Assembly (NCBI GenBank): GCA_014898425.1
Contig: RCSZ01000010.1
Span: forward strand, 1,612,001-1,676,000
Origin: Botryotinia globosa
Taxonomy: Eukaryota; Ascomycota; Leotiomycetes; Helotiales; Sclerotiniaceae
Reading direction: 5' to 3'
DNA: 64,000 nt
Shown: piece after piece, positions 34,970-46,955 of the stretch
Layout of the letters: every line of letters begins with the position of its first letter
How positions within the stretch are numbered: position 1 is the first letter of the stretch
Program-made: the position numbers and the translations under genes
The notes under the pieces: model-generated
What the model was told of the DNA's origin: nothing
Databases searched by the model: none
Seen by the model: only the letters and a program-made list of their open reading frames with translations

Positions 34970-36637
34970 ATGGCACCCATACCCGGTATCCTGTATGTTA
35001 CCATGCATGCTCTAGAATCTCTTCCAGATTCTCAATGGCACGACTGGTACAACAATGAACATGGACCTCTCCGATTACGTCTTCCCTTCATCACAAACGG
35101 TTTCCGCTACCGCGCAAGCGACTTGTCTGCTGCGAAGCCAGCCTCTCCATCTCATCCAGAATGGATGGCCATTTACGATGTCACAGATATGGCAGCCTTA
35201 AACACCGATACCTATCTTCGACTCCGCGGGCCCGAAGTAAAGACTGATAGAGAAAATGAAACAATGGCACAGACTAAGGTGGACAGGAAATTGTATGATT
35301 ACATTAGTGGCAAGGAAATTGACGGATATAAGAAAGTGGAGGAAGTGGGGTATGATGAGGGGAATTACGTGGTGACTTCTACAGCAGAAGTCAAGGAGGA
35401 ATTTGATGAAGAATTCAACAAGTGGATGGAAGAAGAGTATTTATCAATGATTGCGAAAATTCCAGGCTGGAGACGTACAAGACGCTTTGTTACAAGCAGT
35501 ATCTTGGGAGGCAAAGAAGGAAAGGGGTATTTGAATGTCACTGAATTCGCTCCTCAAAACGATGCATTTGGGGAAGCATTTAAAGCTGTTGGTTCGACAG
35601 AATGGGCCAAGAAGCTCACATCGACTGCTTTGAATTCCTTCAATTCTAGGCAATACAACTTATACTATACATTCGGCGCCGCACCCCGAGATATCTCTAA
35701 CTTTTCAAAATCCTATTCCACGAATTGGAAATCGATTGACGGGAAAACAAGCACCGGACCAAATACCATTGCTGAAGGGGGAGCCATCGAGTCCTACATA
35801 ACAACAAAAGATGGAGTTGATCTTGCATACCGACTTGAAGGATCTTCTGACTCAGCTGCTCCCCTTATTGTCCTCAGCAATTCCATCCTCGTAAACTATT
35901 CAATCTGGACACCATTCATCCAAGCATTCCTTGCGTCGCCCACTGGCAAAAGCTACCGCATTCTCCGCTACAACTCCCGTGGACGCACATCCAACGCCGG
36001 CTCTTTACCCGTAACCGTTGATCTTCTCGCTTCCGACATCATCCACATCTTAGATACTCTGCGCGTTCCCAAAGCAGCTTGCCTAATCGGTGTCTCACTC
36101 GGTGGTGTCACCGTTCTCAACACTGCACTCAAGTACCCTCACCGTGTTAATGCTTTTATATCCTGCGATACAAATGCCTATGCTCCTCCTTCCAACCCCA
36201 AAGCCTGGGATGAGCGCATCGCCATGTCTGCCGCCGAATCTGCCAAATCATCCCACGATGAACAGATTGTAGGCTCAGAATTGGCAGAGGTTACAACTCG
36301 CAGATGGTTCGTAGCAGAAAATTACGAGAATGAAATATTGAAGAAACGATTTGAGGATGTGAAGAAACAGGTTGAGGAAAACAGTTTTGAGGGATTCCAG
36401 AAAGGCGTAAAAGCTCTCTATCAGTATGATATCAGAGAAGAGATGAAGAATCCAGGGGTTGAGAAGGCCTTATTTGTGGTCGGTAGTAGTGATGGCGTTT
36501 TGCCCAAGACAATGAAAGAGATGGCGGGTAATTATGGAAAGGGTGTTGAGTGTAAGGTTATTGAGGGAGCGGGACATCTACCGATGGTCGAAAAGCCAGA
36601 GGAGTTTGCTAATGTTGTAGCTACATTTTTGGGTTAG
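34970..36637 (+). CDS. 3-oxoadipate enol-lactonase-like hydrolase fused to an N-terminal EthD-type domain
   Basis: Single-exon gene, 555 aa, with two parts. Residues 1-about 235 look like two tandem dimeric alpha/beta-barrel (EthD-like) repeats: ILYVTMHALESLPDSQWHDWYNNEHGP opens the first, and a second copy includes EEFNKWMEEEYLSMIAKIPGWRRTRRF. Residues about 262-555 are an alpha/beta hydrolase close to 3-oxoadipate enol-lactonase. They show the nucleophile elbow GVSLGG (Ser about 376), the acid in SSDGVLP (Asp about 508) and His in GAGHLPM (about 536). By family knowledge the hydrolase opens 3-oxoadipate enol-lactone to 3-oxoadipate. Position next to the dioxygenase and lactonizing enzyme supports this. 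The fused barrel may bind or process the lactone or a quinone-like intermediate; that is inference. Confidence 0.88.
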   Translation: MAPIPGILYVTMHALESLPDSQWHDWYNNEHGPLRLRLPFITNGFRYRASDLSAAKPASPSHPEWMAIYDVTDMAALNTDTYLRLRGPEVKTDRENETMAQTKVDRKLYDYISGKEIDGYKKVEEVGYDEGNYVVTSTAEVKEEFDEEFNKWMEEEYLSMIAKIPGWRRTRRFVTSSILGGKEGKGYLNVTEFAPQNDAFGEAFKAVGSTEWAKKLTSTALNSFNSRQYNLYYTFGAAPRDISNFSKSYSTNWKSIDGKTSTGPNTIAEGGAIESYITTKDGVDLAYRLEGSSDSAAPLIVLSNSILVNYSIWTPFIQAFLASPTGKSYRILRYNSRGRTSNAGSLPVTVDLLASDIIHILDTLRVPKAACLIGVSLGGVTVLNTALKYPHRVNAFISCDTNAYAPPSNPKAWDERIAMSAAESAKSSHDEQIVGSELAEVTTRRWFVAENYENEILKKRFEDVKKQVEENSFEGFQKGVKALYQYDIREEMKNPGVEKALFVVGSSDGVLPKTMKEMAGNYGKGVECKVIEGAGHLPMVEKPEEFANVVATFLG

Positions 36638-37061
36638 CTTATTTATACCTATGTTCAGTTCTTTAAGTAGTTTTTGGATGATCCAATGTTAATATTACAT
36701 TTTATCAATATTTCAACTGTTTCTGTGAACTCTGCATTTTCGCTCTGCACCACGTCAGGGAACTTTCCAGTTCACTGCCATAAAAAGTGAAGTAGAAAGA
36801 TCGCATGAGATATATACTTCGTTCCATTACGTATGTATGTACCTATGTACTTAATTGCTTTATATCCATCCACTCACACTTCCTAATAACAACCCATTGT
36901 CCCACCCTCCATCACACAGCCACCTCACCAATACGATATGATACTATACACACTTCCATATGAATACACGGAAAATTAGACAAAAAGAAAAGAAGAGGAA
37001 GAAAAAAAGGACGAGAGCTATATACCAAGATCTCTCCGCGAGACCATTCTTGTTCCCGTCT
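36638..37061. other. Convergent 3' region between the hydrolase fusion and KMT6
   Basis: About 420 bp with no gene, holding the 3' untranslated regions of two convergent genes. A short (GTAT/GTAC) run lies around 36828-36850. Confidence 0.5.
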
Positions 37062-40000
37062 TCAACGCGTATACCTCAAAGGAATTTTTGCCCGACGTGC
37101 TGTTCTTCTCACCGCGGATTCTGAAGCTTCTTCGTCGCCATCTTCATTCTCGTTTTCATCTTCATCCTCTTCCGCGTCTCCCATCTCGATATCTGAACCC
37201 TGACCACGCAACATCTCGTCTTCGGCATCGCTATCTTGTATCATGTCGTCGTTGAGATTGAGATTGCGAGCAGTGTTCATCATCTCATCAGCCTCTTCCT
37301 CATCGGGATATGCAGCATTTGACGGTCCCGCAACATCATATTGATGAACCTTGGCCTTTTTACTCGCTTTTCTCGGTCTTCCTTTCTGCCACCCCTTTCT
37401 CTTGGCTGCTACTGCTCCCGGTACCGTTCCTTTACCGGTATTTCCACCCAGTCTGTTCAACGTGGCTTTGTTCGTCTTGGGCAATTTTCCTTTCCCCTTT
37501 CCACTTTTCTTGTTCAAGCCGTATAACTCCGCAAAATTGCGACCGTAGTCGAAAAGTAATTCCTCTCCAATCAAAATATCTCGAGTCGCCCGGAACGCAA
37601 TTCTATGCTCTCCATTAACCAATAGAATCCTTGCAGCGCAATTCATCCCATCGGCTTCTGATCCCGCATGGTTTATGAATCTCGTTTTATTGCCCATCCG
37701 CATAGCATCTATCGTCCATTCTTTATTCAAGGTAAATAGAAAGCTCATAAACTTTGCATTGTATTCCACTCCTCTGCGTTCGGCTTCATTATCAGAGATC
37801 AATTCTCCGGTGTATTCGCTTAGGAAATCCCCTTTCCTCACAGGTTCTGCTGTAAAAAGTCCAAAGCCAGCCCCTTCGATTGGAGATTTTCCGAGAATTA
37901 GTTTCTTGTTCACGCCCCGTTGCAAGGCTATATTTTGACAACCATACTGGAAAAGTTCGTTCCTATGACGGCTCTGCGGTCGAATCCGAGGAATCGCTCC
38001 GCAGGTATTGCATTGATCGCCGCATTCGCGGTTCATTTGAAAACATATGCATGTGTCAGAAGCGCAAGCAAGACCCGTCGAATGACAAGAACAGCCCGCA
38101 AATCGTCGTTCACAGCGATCTGAGCAACCACAGAATTGTTCGCAGAGGATATTCTTAAGAGCGCAATGGCATTTCATTTCCCGACTACAGGGCCCTTCGT
38201 GTACGCAGGGAACAGGTTGGGAGCATAGTTCGGGCATGTGTGCCATGGTGCTATCTTGCCAACCCGGTTTGAGGCCACGATTGCGAGGTATGGCTTTGGG
38301 ATTGTACCACTCTACTCGTTCGCTCGGCTGGTGACTCTTACTTCTGCTCATAGGGGTTTTGTCCTCGAGCTCCAGAATCTTGGAATAAATTTGCCAGCAG
38401 GGCTTTTCGAGAATCTCCACAAGAACGCATGGTCTACTGGGTTTGATTATAAGTGCGTCTTTCAACTCATTCTCTTCCTCTTCGGTCCAAGAATAATTCG
38501 TCCAATCTTTCCGTCCACTGTAACATTCGTCACTACATGCTTCGACAATATCTTTCTCTGTGTTCCAAAGCTCCGGATGCCAATCCTCATCACTATGGTC
38601 TCGGCCGTTATGTTTCCGTAAGACATCTGACAAATGCATGATAGACTTCTCCCACGTATACTCGTAATCAGACTTATTTGAGTATGATTGCTGAGGAGAA
38701 CCGATCTCGGAGGAATTCTCTTCACTAGGAATGTCCTTATTGATCCTTTGATAATTATACTCACCATGCGTTGTACATGCAGCACCTTGGCATATCAAAC
38801 AGGTAAATTGGACCGTTGTCTCTAATCGAGCTGATGGTTCGTCAGATCGTTTGTGCAACTCAGAGGTTGATCTCTCAATGTAAGCTTTGAATTGGGATTG
38901 AGATAGGACCACAGTTTCCAGATCAATCTTAAAGTATTCAGCCAACAACTCAGCTACCATATCCATTCTCTTCAACAAGTGGCCAGATAGAGGGCCACCA
39001 AGTGTTTTTAGGACCAATTGTTTCTCTCTGGTAGGATATGGTATTTTCTCAGACTGGTGTCCCAAAAAGTATTGAACGAGCGTGTCCATATCACAATTGT
39101 TGTCGAATCCTATATTGCTTAATGCGACAACTACTCGCCTATTTATTTGGGTCATTTGTTCTTTTACTCTTGGGTTATCAGGCCTTTCTGTGTACGCTGT
39201 ATTCAACTCCCTTTCAAATTTATCCATAGCTTTCTCTTCGTTCTGAACAACCAATGGAACATACCTCAGGATTTCATCATCTCCTGTTATATGATTTCGT
39301 GTGACATTGATGTGATGAGTGTAGCTCGGCGTTCGCTTTACGTCACCATCTCCCATTATCTGTGGGCATACATAATTTGAAGTTTTCGTTTTCTTGGATG
39401 TCTGTTTCGGTTAGCAAATATTTCAATACTTGGTTTTATTACAACATACTCGTGTGATTAGATTAATAGCTTCATCATAAGTTTCGTCTTGCGCCGTGAA
39501 AGATGCAAAAGGATTCTCGTCATCATCATGTGAAGGCGTATTTGACGCTGCAAGGGGCCGCAATTGTAGTTTCTCCAAGTGACGCTCAAGGCTGAATCCC
39601 CAATCTTCCATTCCCATCTCCCCTAGTTTTACCAAACTTGCTTTGATCTCCTTTGCGGACAGCTCTCGCGATAGTATTTCAGGTGATGCATCTAGAACTG
39701 GGGACTTTCCTCTTGATCTCGGGATAGATGATGCCAATCGTCCACGTCTCTCCCCTTCTTGCACTCTGAGAGAAGGTGAATTAGAGCGGGTAGATGCAGG
39801 CCTGGAAGTTACGTTGCTTGATATTTGACCTCTTGTCATTCTCTTCTGAAGTATTGATCGAACATCATCGTCAGCATCACCAATATCATCATCTACAGCT
39901 TCTTCGTCGGTATTTTGAGCGCTCTCTCTTTCGATCTTCTGTTTTTCCCAAGCTGGCCCGCGTCTTGCACCGCCATGATTCCCCTTCTTTTGATAAGGAC

Positions 40001-41270
40001 CCTTTTTGATTTTATGGATATCAGCACCATTCTTCATATCTCTTCCCTTGACTTTAAGATGGGGCTCAGAAAGTTCATTTGTTGTAAGTGAGCTGGGGCT
40101 CTTGTCTCGCTTTGCTGCTGATTCAGAGGACCCAGCTGCCCCTCTCGTACGCGATCCCCATAAGTGCCCTGTAGCCTTTCGAGACTCAAGTTCCTTCTCG
40201 GTCGCAAGATCGTTTTGAATCACAAATCCGCCATTATCATTTTGATTTTGTTTGTCTGACATTCTTGATGTGGACTTTCTCGTAGAAAGTGGAGATTCTT
40301 TGATCTCAGGAGATCTAGAGTATTCCCTGATCGTCGCTGAAATTTTTTTAGGCACCAGTCTGGTAGGAACACTACTTGTAGCAGGGTCATTTCTCAGATA
40401 AAAAGTGTCCGAAGGGAGCGGTGCAACAGCGTTGCTGAATGGAAGCCTTTCTGTGCTAATTTCCTTGTCAATTTTTGAATCCATCTTCGAAAGATCAGAT
40501 GCTGGCCGCGTATTAGCTTCTGGACTTGAGTGCTGGCCCATAACGTGGGAAAGATTGGTAGCAACTGAAGATTTTGTTTCAATTCTAAGACCTTTCAATG
40601 TTGCCGGCGTTGATACAGTTGAACTGGGCGTGGAAGTGTTGTTATTTTGATTCAAATCGGGGCCAACCGGACCAACTGATCCTGAGTTGGACTTTCGATG
40701 TGAGACTACTGTCTTGCGGGCAGTGCGGCTAGTGTCATGTCGTGGAGAAGAAACGTTGCCTGCATCCCCTGCTCCATTAGACTTCAAGACCGAACGCGAC
40801 CTTCTATTTATAAAATCATTGCTACGCTCACCGCTATTCTGCATTGAAATTGATTCTGATAGGTTTTTATGGAATTCATCATCAGATTCATTGTCCGAAC
40901 AAAGGCTATATGTCCCCCCAGTCTTGTACTTTTGTGTCTTGACTGGCAGCTTTTCTGTCGATGCTGCTGAACTGCTGGCTGACGATTTGATTGACTTCGC
41001 CTTCGCCTTTGATGTTAGCGGCGCAGAAGGCTCATCATCAGACGATGAGCACAGGTCAATGAAAGACTTGTTACTTTTCTCCTTGGGTACCTCTCTGGGG
41101 TTCTCCGTAGGGATCTCTTTGGATTTCTCCTGACGCTTCTCACTACGATTCCCATTGCGCTTCTCATCTTTATCACTATCGTCTGTGAGATCAATAAGTA
41201 TAGACGGAGCTGGATGGCCACGAATGCCGCCGATGGAGCGCGATGCGCTGCCCCCATTGACTCCCGACAT
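37062..41270 (-). CDS. kmt6: KMT6/E(z)-type histone H3K27 methyltransferase (PRC2 catalytic subunit)
   Basis: Polycomb repressive complex 2 methyltransferase, nuclear, by homology trimethylating H3 Lys27. Two exons, 41270-39450 and 39401-37062, are separated by a 48-nt intron (GTATGT donor, GCTAAC branch, CAG acceptor), giving 1386 aa. The first about 600 residues are Ser/Lys/Glu-rich and disordered, beginning with PSILIDLTDDSDKDE and later KSFIDLCSSSDDE, both like SUMO-interaction motifs. A Cys-rich CXC/pre-SET region follows (HCALKNILCEQFCGCS, CSCHSTGLACASDTCICF). The SET domain has KSPIEGAGFGLFTAEPV, LSEYTGELI, RFINHAG, LLFDYGRNFAELYGL. The C-terminus has basic AT-hook-like stretches and an acidic tail. 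The splice continues the frame exactly, so the two long frames are one gene; the far N-terminal start is less certain. Confidence 0.9.
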
Positions 41271-43421
41271 CTTGAAACCGATTTCGCTTCAAAAATCAAT
41301 TTTATGGTATTTCACGGCGATGTGCTACCTCTCGGACAAGCAGGTTTTCAAACTGGATATCCAACGCATGATAGTAAATTGAGGGTTTGTTCGAAACCAA
41401 TTTCTGATTGCTTCACGAGTTGACAGGGGGAGGCCAAAACGACCTGAAGTAACGTGATTTTATGTAAATAATCAGGAAGTGAATGATCTTGTAATGCGAT
41501 AGCTTGCGAAAAGTGAAAGTGCTATTACGTGAGGTATCGGAGGTAGGGTCTAATGAACCAAAATCTAGAGTTGAAATCTGAATACTACAGATCGGAGGAA
41601 GTCTGGAGTTGATTGTGTCAACTCCAGTATATTGATCCGGAGTACGCGATTTGATACTCTTTTCGCGTCTCGCTGCTGCTATCCACTTTTATCGTGACTG
41701 GCCCTGGCAAATTTTGAGTCTTGGCGTCCTACTGTCGATGAGTTGCGATCACCAGATATTATATTGTTGTAACTTGTAAGACGATGAAAATGATGTAGAG
41801 ACAAGTTGTCAAAATATATTTATTTGCATAAAGAAACGGGTTTTCGATTGCTGTTCCAATAAGATGAGAGGATGAGAGGATGAGAGAACGAAGAAATCTT
41901 GAGTGAGGTATTGTTATTGCTTATTAAAAGGCCTATGTTGTGTAACTTGTGTGATGTTGCACCAACAAATTTAATTATTACATAAGCACAGTCCGCCATA
42001 CCAACGGACTGCCGACGGGGGAGCTCACGGAATGTTATAATTAATATATAAAAGCAGGATAGGAAAACATCAATTCAAATTTCAACTGCAGAGTTATATA
42101 AGCATCAAAGTTCGATTGACAGCTCCGGATACTCTCTCTCTGTATGGGAAGTATGTATGGAAAGGAAAGCCTTGTGTGAATTTGTGCAATCACTCATCTG
42201 TCTCCCTTTCACCCTGGGATGATTCTCACTCATGTACCTACATGAAAGCTCAGCACGAGTTCCATACAGAGTCCTGGCAATGTTTGTGAGTCCGCCTTGG
42301 ACATTAACTTGGCTGGTCATCCATTGTTTGGTTGTAGAATTGCTCAATACGGATAGTCAGATGGGAATGGCTCCCTTCTCTTCAACGACTCTCTTCGAAT
42401 GTCTATTGGAAACCCCGAATTTGAAGGTTGAAGGCTCATCCAGTGTATCGATGCCTCCCAAAGAGAAAAACGATTAAGAGATCGAGATATGGGGAAAGTA
42501 AGAGTAATGCTATCTGGAAAATCGAATCGTACCTTCTCGCCCTCTCGCCCTCTCGCCCTCTCACTCCGAACTTTTGAGGCTCTTGATCAATGGAAACGAT
42601 CCGGTGTATCACATGATCGAATTACTTTCTATCTGTTCGTGTTCACACTTGTTAGAGGAGTAGCTTGGTGGAATATACATTCTCAAGTTTTCACTGCTTT
42701 CAGATCCTCTTATAAACTCAAAAATCTGGATTTTTGATACTGATCGGCTCGGCATATGGAAAAATGTCATCACAGTATCACGTGAACGTCTCGGGTAGTG
42801 CCGAAAAGCGGAGAAACTCCCCTGCACCTGCCACCTCCATTCTTTGACCTGTCAAATTCCATTTAGCTAAGAAATTACTTGGTCCACAACTTGATGTTTA
42901 TCTCGATTTATTGGGTGGAACAAATATACCAAGTTTATCCGTGATCTCGCGGGGGTAACCATACCACCACTGTCAAAGAAATCCACACCGTCCCGATCGA
43001 AGTCGTCGCGTGCCGAGGAATCTGCCAACAATTTGGTTCCTGGGACTCATGTGACTTGATTCCCCTTGGTTTATATGATTGGCAAATTTCGGTAGAACCA
43101 TATTCCGAAATTCGAGAATTTAATCTGTCTAGGGGATCGCCAATGTACTACCCCTCTCAGAATCCATGTTCGGGCCAGAATTATCCGATTTCTCTTGTTC
43201 TATTGGGCGGCTTAAAGATATGCATGCTGGGTATATATTACCATCCTCGGTACAAACGACTGTTGAAGTTTGAACTACCTCGTAGTGGGTCGCTTATACG
43301 AAAGGTGCATATTAAGCACTTATGAAGTCTTGTATACAGAAAGCTGTGTATAAAAGAGCTTGATCCTAGATGTTGTTTCCTCGAGCAAGCAATCAGGTCC
43401 TTTGCTCATCTCCTACGCACC
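41271..43421. other. Intergenic stretch between KMT6 and the beta-galactosidase gene
   Basis: About 2.1 kb separating divergent genes. Only short frames are present, none with recognisable features. Small repeats are GAGAGGAT (about three copies near 41866-41888) and CTCGCCCT (near 42537-42562). The ends should hold the promoters of both neighbours. Confidence 0.5.
43349..43356 (+). promoter_or_regulatory. TATA-like box of the GH35 gene
   Basis: TATAAAAG lies 73 bp before the ATG of the secreted beta-galactosidase, a usual distance for a TATA-driven, inducible fungal gene. Assignment rests on sequence and position only. Confidence 0.5.
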
Positions 43422-46400
43422 ATGCTGCTGCAGTCACTATTTGCGTGGGCATTGACTCTAGGGTCATGCGTCGCCCAGAACAGTACAAATGGTACATGGC
43501 CAATACGCAACAATGGTCTCACTACGCAGATTGAATGGGATCATTACAGTATGATAATCAATGGACAACGTTTCTTTTTATGGTCCGGCGAGCTTCATTA
43601 TTGGCGAATTCCCGTGCCGGAACTGTGGGTTGATGTTCTACAAAAGATTAAGGCTGCTGGTTTCAATACTTTTGCGATTTATACGCATTGGTACTTTCAT
43701 AATCCAAACTCTGAAACGCTCGACTTCGAGAACGCAGCACACGATTTCACAAAGATCTTTGACCTTGCTAAAGAATTGGGAATGGTATGGTTTAATGATC
43801 TAATCCCCGTTCAAGTATAAAATGATTTGGCTAATCGCATGTTTAGTATGTCGTGTTTCGCCCAGGGCCTTATGTCAATGCCGAGTCCAATGCTGGAGCT
43901 TTCCCATTATGGTTGACGACTGGGGCTTACGGAGCTCTTCGAAATAATGATACTCGCTATACTGAAGCCTGGACACCTTTCTGGGAAAAGGTTGCCTCTA
44001 TAGTTGCCCCATATCAACTTACCAATGGAGGAAATGTTCTCACTTATCAAATTGAGAACGAGCTGGGCTCACAATGGCGTGGAAACCCATCCGACAAGAT
44101 TCCCAATTTATCTTCCGTTCAGTATATGGAAGCATTGGAAGCCTCTGCACGAGCTCAAGGCATTACAATACCATTCCAAGCCAACGATCCTAATCTCAAC
44201 TCAGACTCTTGGTCGAAGGATTTCTATGATGGCTATGGCTCAGTAGACATCTATGGTATGGACTCTTATCCAGCATGCTGGACTTGCAATTTGACAGAGT
44301 GCGATTCCACAAACGGAGCATACAAACCTTTCAAGGTCATCGATTATTATGATCATTTCGAAGCAATTTCACCAAATCAGCCATCATTTCTTCCAGAATT
44401 TCAAGGTGGTAGTTTCAATCCTTGGGGTGGCCCTGAAGGCGGATGTCCAGAAAACTCTCCCCCCGATTTCGCAAATCTCTTCTATCGTAATAACGTTGGA
44501 CAAAGAGTGACAGCCATGAGTCTTTATATGCTTTACGGAGGAACAAACTGGGGTTGGTTAGCTGCCCCTGTCGTAGCAACTAGTTACGATTACTCGAGTC
44601 CAATCTCTGAGAACAGAATGATCAATGACAAGTATGCTGAAACCAAATTGTTCGGCCAATTCCTTCGTGTGGCCAAAGATTTGACAAAGACTGATCGAAT
44701 TGGCACAAACCAAACCGCTTCTACCAATCCAAATATCGTGTACTCTGAACTACGCAACCCAGACACAAATGGCGCATTCTACGTCACGATCCACCAGGAA
44801 TCTACAGTTGGTACTAGAGAGGAATTCTACATTCACGCTAACACATCCAAAGGGGAGTTCACGATTCCTCAAAAGGCTGCGCCCATTGTTTTGGATGGCT
44901 TCCAATCCAAGATTATCGTTACAGATTTCAGCTTTGGATCTCACTCGCTATTGTACTCTACTGCTGAAGTTTTATCCCATTCTGTTATAGATGAGCAAGA
45001 CATTCTAGCCCTCTGGATGCCAACTGGTGAAGCTGGCGAATTTGTTATCACTGGTGCGAAATCCGGCAAAGTTTCCAGCTGTGGAGGTTGTTCTTCCGTT
45101 GGTTTCTACCCACAAGGGGATGATCTCCTCGTCACCATCTCTCAATCCAAAGGTATCAGTATCTTGACATTTGACGATGGACTTCGTGTTCTCGTTATGG
45201 ATAGATCATACGCATATGAATTCTGGGTCCCAGTTCTCACAGCAGATCCATTCAGTCCCGCGAACGAAACTGTGTTTGTTCAAGGCCCAAATCTAGTCCG
45301 AAGCGTTGCCTACTCCTCCGATGGTACAACTTTGGAGCTCACCGGAGACAACAATGGAACTTCGACACAGATCGAGGTGTTCCCACCCAAGGCCGTAAGC
45401 AAAGTCACATGGAACGGTCAATCTATTACGACATCCAAGACAGATTACGGTAGCTTAATGGGCAGTCTCACTGGCCCCACACTTGATTCTTTGACTTTAC
45501 CAGAGATTTCTGGCTGGAAATCAAATGACAGCTTACCTGAACGTCTATCTACCTATGATGATAGCTGGTGGGTCGCTGCCGATCACATGAACACTTCAAA
45601 TCCAACCAAGCCAGAAACACTTCCAGTGCTCTACATCGACGATTATGGATACCATGTTGGAAATCATCTCTGGCGTGGAAGATTCGAAGGTTCAGCAACT
45701 GGAGTATATCTCAGCGTCACTGGAGGACGTGCTTTCGGTTACAGTGCCTGGCTGAATGGCGAGTTTATCGGCTCATATCTAGGAGCTGCTTACCCAGGCA
45801 CAGGAGAATTGACACTTTCCTTCAGTAATGTCACTGTCAACTCAAACTCTACCAACATCCTTCTCGTCCTTCAAGATAATTCTGGCCATGATCAGACCAG
45901 TGAGGCACTTAATCCACGAGGAATCAACAACGCAACCTTGATCAGTACTTCTGCCAAGAATTTCACATCATGGAAAGTCACCGGTACGGCTGGTAAGCCA
46001 GATACAGCAATCGATCCTGTCCGTGGTATTCTCTCAGAGGGTGGTCTCTATGCCGAACGTCTCGGATGGCATCTTCCAGGTTTCGACGACAGTGAATGGT
46101 CCTCCGCATCCCCAAGCACCGTTTCTTCTTCAGCCGGCGTAACATTCTACCGCACCACCGTTCCTTTGGCCATTCCCACAGGTCTTGACGTGGCAATATC
46201 TTTCACACTCAACGCCTCGCCCTCTAACGCAGCTCTTCGTGCCCTTCTTTTCGTAAACGGATACCAATATGGACGATTTACTCCCTGGATTGGAAACCAG
46301 GTTGAATTCCCTGTACCACCTGGAATCTTAAATTATGATGGGGATAATGTTATTGGTTTGAGTGTTTGGAGACAAGAAGAGGGTGGTGAGACTATGGGTG

Positions 46401-46510
46401 TTGATGTTGGATGGAAGGTTACGGGGGCTTTTGCAAGTAGTTTTGAGCCCATCTTTGATGCAACATACTTGCAGCCGGGATGGACTGAGGAGAGATTACA
46501 GTATGCTTGA
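43422..46510 (+). CDS. Secreted beta-galactosidase, glycoside hydrolase family 35
   Basis: Retaining beta-galactosidase that removes terminal beta-galactose from plant cell-wall galactans and similar glycans outside the cell. Exons 43422-43784 and 43847-46510 join across a 62-nt intron to give 1008 aa, normal for fungal family members. A signal peptide ([19 protein letters not shown]) is followed by the GH35 barrel: [15 protein letters not shown], then [13 protein letters not shown] just after the splice. YQIENELG holds the likely acid/base Glu (about residue 193), and [14 protein letters not shown] the likely nucleophile Glu (about residue 305). Further beta-sandwich domains follow to the C-terminus. 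Numerous N-x-S/T sites fit a secreted glycoprotein. The frame has no breaks. Confidence 0.95.
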
Positions 46511-46955
46511 TGGCTGTATCGTTGTAACAATGATTTGATGTATTATGGAGGAACACGTTTATTGTACGATTGAAATTTATGTCGATATCACGAAAGTCAC
46601 CTGTGGCTCCCTTGATTTATGCCCCTACCGTTTGAGAAAGTGATTTTACATTGTTTGCCTTGTTGAATTTTTCGCGTTTTTATTTCGTGGCATTTGCTAT
46701 CACTAACTGACTTCCATAGTGTCTCCAAGTGGGGTGTACAACTTGTTTCAGTGGAGTGTGTCACAACTTTTACAGTTCCATTTCATATGTCAAGATAAGA
46801 TCAATTATGCGACTCAAGGTCTATTACGATTATGCTAATATTCTCCATCCGTTAAAAGCCCTCTAGGGACAACCATTATGTCTGCAAACCCTGCCATCAT
46901 AGCAGCAGTATCGTCTGCTCCCAAAATCCCAACGCCAAGCAGTATGCTATCACCG
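46511..46955. other. Convergent 3' region between GH35 gene and 2EXR gene
   Basis: No gene is seen in about 445 bp. It contains the 3' ends of two convergent genes. Confidence 0.5.

Noticed and set aside
40687..41133. 148-codon + strand frame opposite KMT6 exon 1
   Set aside because: Antisense of a Ser/Lys-rich low-complexity region.
39423..41270. 615-codon minus-strand frame as an independent disordered protein
   Set aside because: Its last codons read through a GTATGT donor; a 48-nt intron joins it in frame to the KMT6 catalytic part.
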